From assembly GCA_036524675.1 (NCBI GenBank), contig DATDBU010000163.1:1-40504 (forward strand): DNA of 40,504 nt, written 5' to 3'. This stretch comes from DATDAW01 sp036524675 (GTDB lineage: Bacteria > Verrucomicrobiota > Verrucomicrobiia > Chthoniobacterales > DASVRZ01). This document shows, in pieces, positions 39,725 through 40,504 of this stretch (position 1 is the stretch's first letter; the number at the start of each line of letters is the position of its first letter). The position numbers and the translations under genes are program-made. A model generated the notes under the pieces. It saw only the letters and a list, made by a program, of their open reading frames with translations, did not search any database and was not told where the DNA came from.

Positions 39725-40504
39725 TCCGCTCGGTGCGCTCAAGCGCGTCGCGCTGCGCGACGACCCGCCAGCGCTCGCCCTGCGCGGCATTGCGATGGCC
39801 CAGCTCGGCGACTACGAGCGGGCGCGCAAGCTCCTGCGACGCGCCGCGCGCGGCTTCGGCGTTCGGGAACGCCTCGCCCAAACCCGCTGCCAGGTCGCCG
39901 AGGCCGAGATCGCCCTAGCCGCGCGCGATCTGACACGGCCAGTGCACATGCTTGAAGCCGCCGCACAGGCGCTCGACGCGCTCGGCGACCGCGCCAACGC
40001 GCTCCACGCCCGCTTGGTCCAGGCGCGCCGCCAGCTCCTCGTCGGGGAGCTCGAGGCCGCCGAGCAGACACTGGCCGCGGTCGATGTGACTGCCGCCACC
40101 GTGCCGCCGCCGCTCGCAGCCCGGGCCGAGCTCACCCGCGCCGAGCTCGCGCTCCGCCGCGTCCGAGTCGCGGATGCCGCGGTCGCGCTCGACCGCGCTC
40201 ACGCCGCCGCCGTCGCCGCCGGCATCCCAGCCCTGGTCGCCGAGGTCGGCCGGGCCCGACGCGCCCTGTCTGCGCCGTCGGCGCGCCTCATCAGAGCCGG
40301 CGTGGTTCGCTTGGTCTGCATCGATGAAGTCGAGGCCCTGTTCACCTCCGGCGACCTCATCGTCGATGCCTGCAGGCGCTCGGTTCGCGGTCCGGCTCGC
40401 TCGGTCTCGCTCGCCGGACGCCCGATCCTGTTCGCGCTGGTCGGCGCCCTCGCCGCGGCCTGGCCGGATGACGTCTCCCGCGATCGCCTCGTCGAGCGCG
40501 TTTT
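39678..40504 (+). CDS. TPR-like protein with expected C-terminal winged helix (partial, right edge)
   Basis: Open from ATG 39678 to the end of the window with no stop, at least 275 residues. The start is MDSLIASAARLLAAGDPLGAL and continues KRVALRDDPPALALRGIAMA, with helical, Ala/Arg/Leu-rich TPR-like repeats (QLGDYERARKLLRRAARGFG; ALDALGDRANALHARLVQAR). The end (AAAWPDDVSRDRLVERVF) looks like the start of a winged-helix DNA-binding domain, as in a class of HTH proteins I associate with Rhizobiales and others. GC here is far higher than in the rest of the window, suggesting a different origin. The function is unknown; it could be a transcription regulator. Confidence 0.7.
   Translation, partial: MDSLIASAARLLAAGDPLGALKRVALRDDPPALALRGIAMAQLGDYERARKLLRRAARGFGVRERLAQTRCQVAEAEIALAARDLTRPVHMLEAAAQALDALGDRANALHARLVQARRQLLVGELEAAEQTLAAVDVTAATVPPPLAARAELTRAELALRRVRVADAAVALDRAHAAAVAAGIPALVAEVGRARRALSAPSARLIRAGVVRLVCIDEVEALFTSGDLIVDACRRSVRGPARSVSLAGRPILFALVGALAAAWPDDVSRDRLVERV

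Noticed and set aside
1..40504. CRISPR array, tRNA or rRNA genes
   Set aside because: No regularly spaced repeats, no cloverleaf with a T-loop consensus in a non-coding stretch, and no rRNA-like conserved blocks were seen by eye. A tRNAscan and Infernal run would settle it.

Overview
The window reads like a chromosomal fragment of a soil- or freshwater-type member of the Verrucomicrobiota, most likely a Chthoniobacterales/Spartobacteria-like lineage. The strongest evidence is a four-gene pseudopilin block at 4536-9480 that matches the architecture of the 'Verru_Chthon cassette' proteins D-B-C-A, families known from Verrucomicrobium and Chthoniobacter. Proline/threonine-rich lipoprotein linkers, a bacterial GH75 chitosanase-like lipoprotein, a stand-alone SWIB protein and a futalosine-pathway mqnC fit the same picture. 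Phylum placement is an inference from gene content; no rRNA or tRNA gene is visible.

Layout. (1) 1-4431: the tail of an unknown gene, then a leftward run ruvB > minimal histidine kinase > sigma-54 response regulator > small membrane protein > DUF3106-like exported protein; the kinase/regulator pair overlaps by 4 nt (GTGA). (2) 4536-10193: rightward pseudopilin cassette with a fifth, exported gene, joined by GTGA or ATGA overlaps. (3) 10235-19473: mostly housekeeping and envelope genes (a kinase-fold protein with a broken catalytic loop, mqnC, gluQRS, SDR, TMEM14, GH75 lipoprotein, TVP38/TMEM64, SWIB, MBL-fold hydrolase). (4) 19493-21440: hairpin-rich intergenic, then amt behind a near-consensus sigma-54 promoter and a structured leader. 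(5) 21762-29119: accessory genes (DUF4380-like, duplicated lipoproteins, enoyl-reductase-like MDR, acyltransferase, macro domain, PAP2-like, GNAT, PD-(D/E)XK protein).

(6) 29189-31209 is a decaying regulatory locus: a MEDS-domain gene with a one-base frameshift, followed by a GAF/sigma-54 activator that loses homology midway through its AAA+ domain. (7) 31289-36537 is a rightward set: SDR, MDR oxidoreductase, small protein, EmrA-like adaptor and EmrB/DHA2 exporter. (8) 36538-40504 is a scrap yard: a 10-codon SDR relic, a 42-bp tandem repeat, a dispersed-type inverted repeat, a GNAT, a 137-bp MITE-like element with 13-bp terminal inverted repeats, a DUF2254 membrane protein, a Txe/YoeB toxin relic, a truncated MerR and a very GC-rich gene that runs off the right edge.

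The recurring theme is sigma-54 control: one intact response regulator, one broken activator, and two candidate -24/-12 promoters (amt; SDR-MDR). I see no clear new defence or RNA-guided system. The most interesting leads are the pseudopilin cassette with its extra gene, the catalytically defective kinase next to it, and the series of relics and repeats in the last 11 kb.
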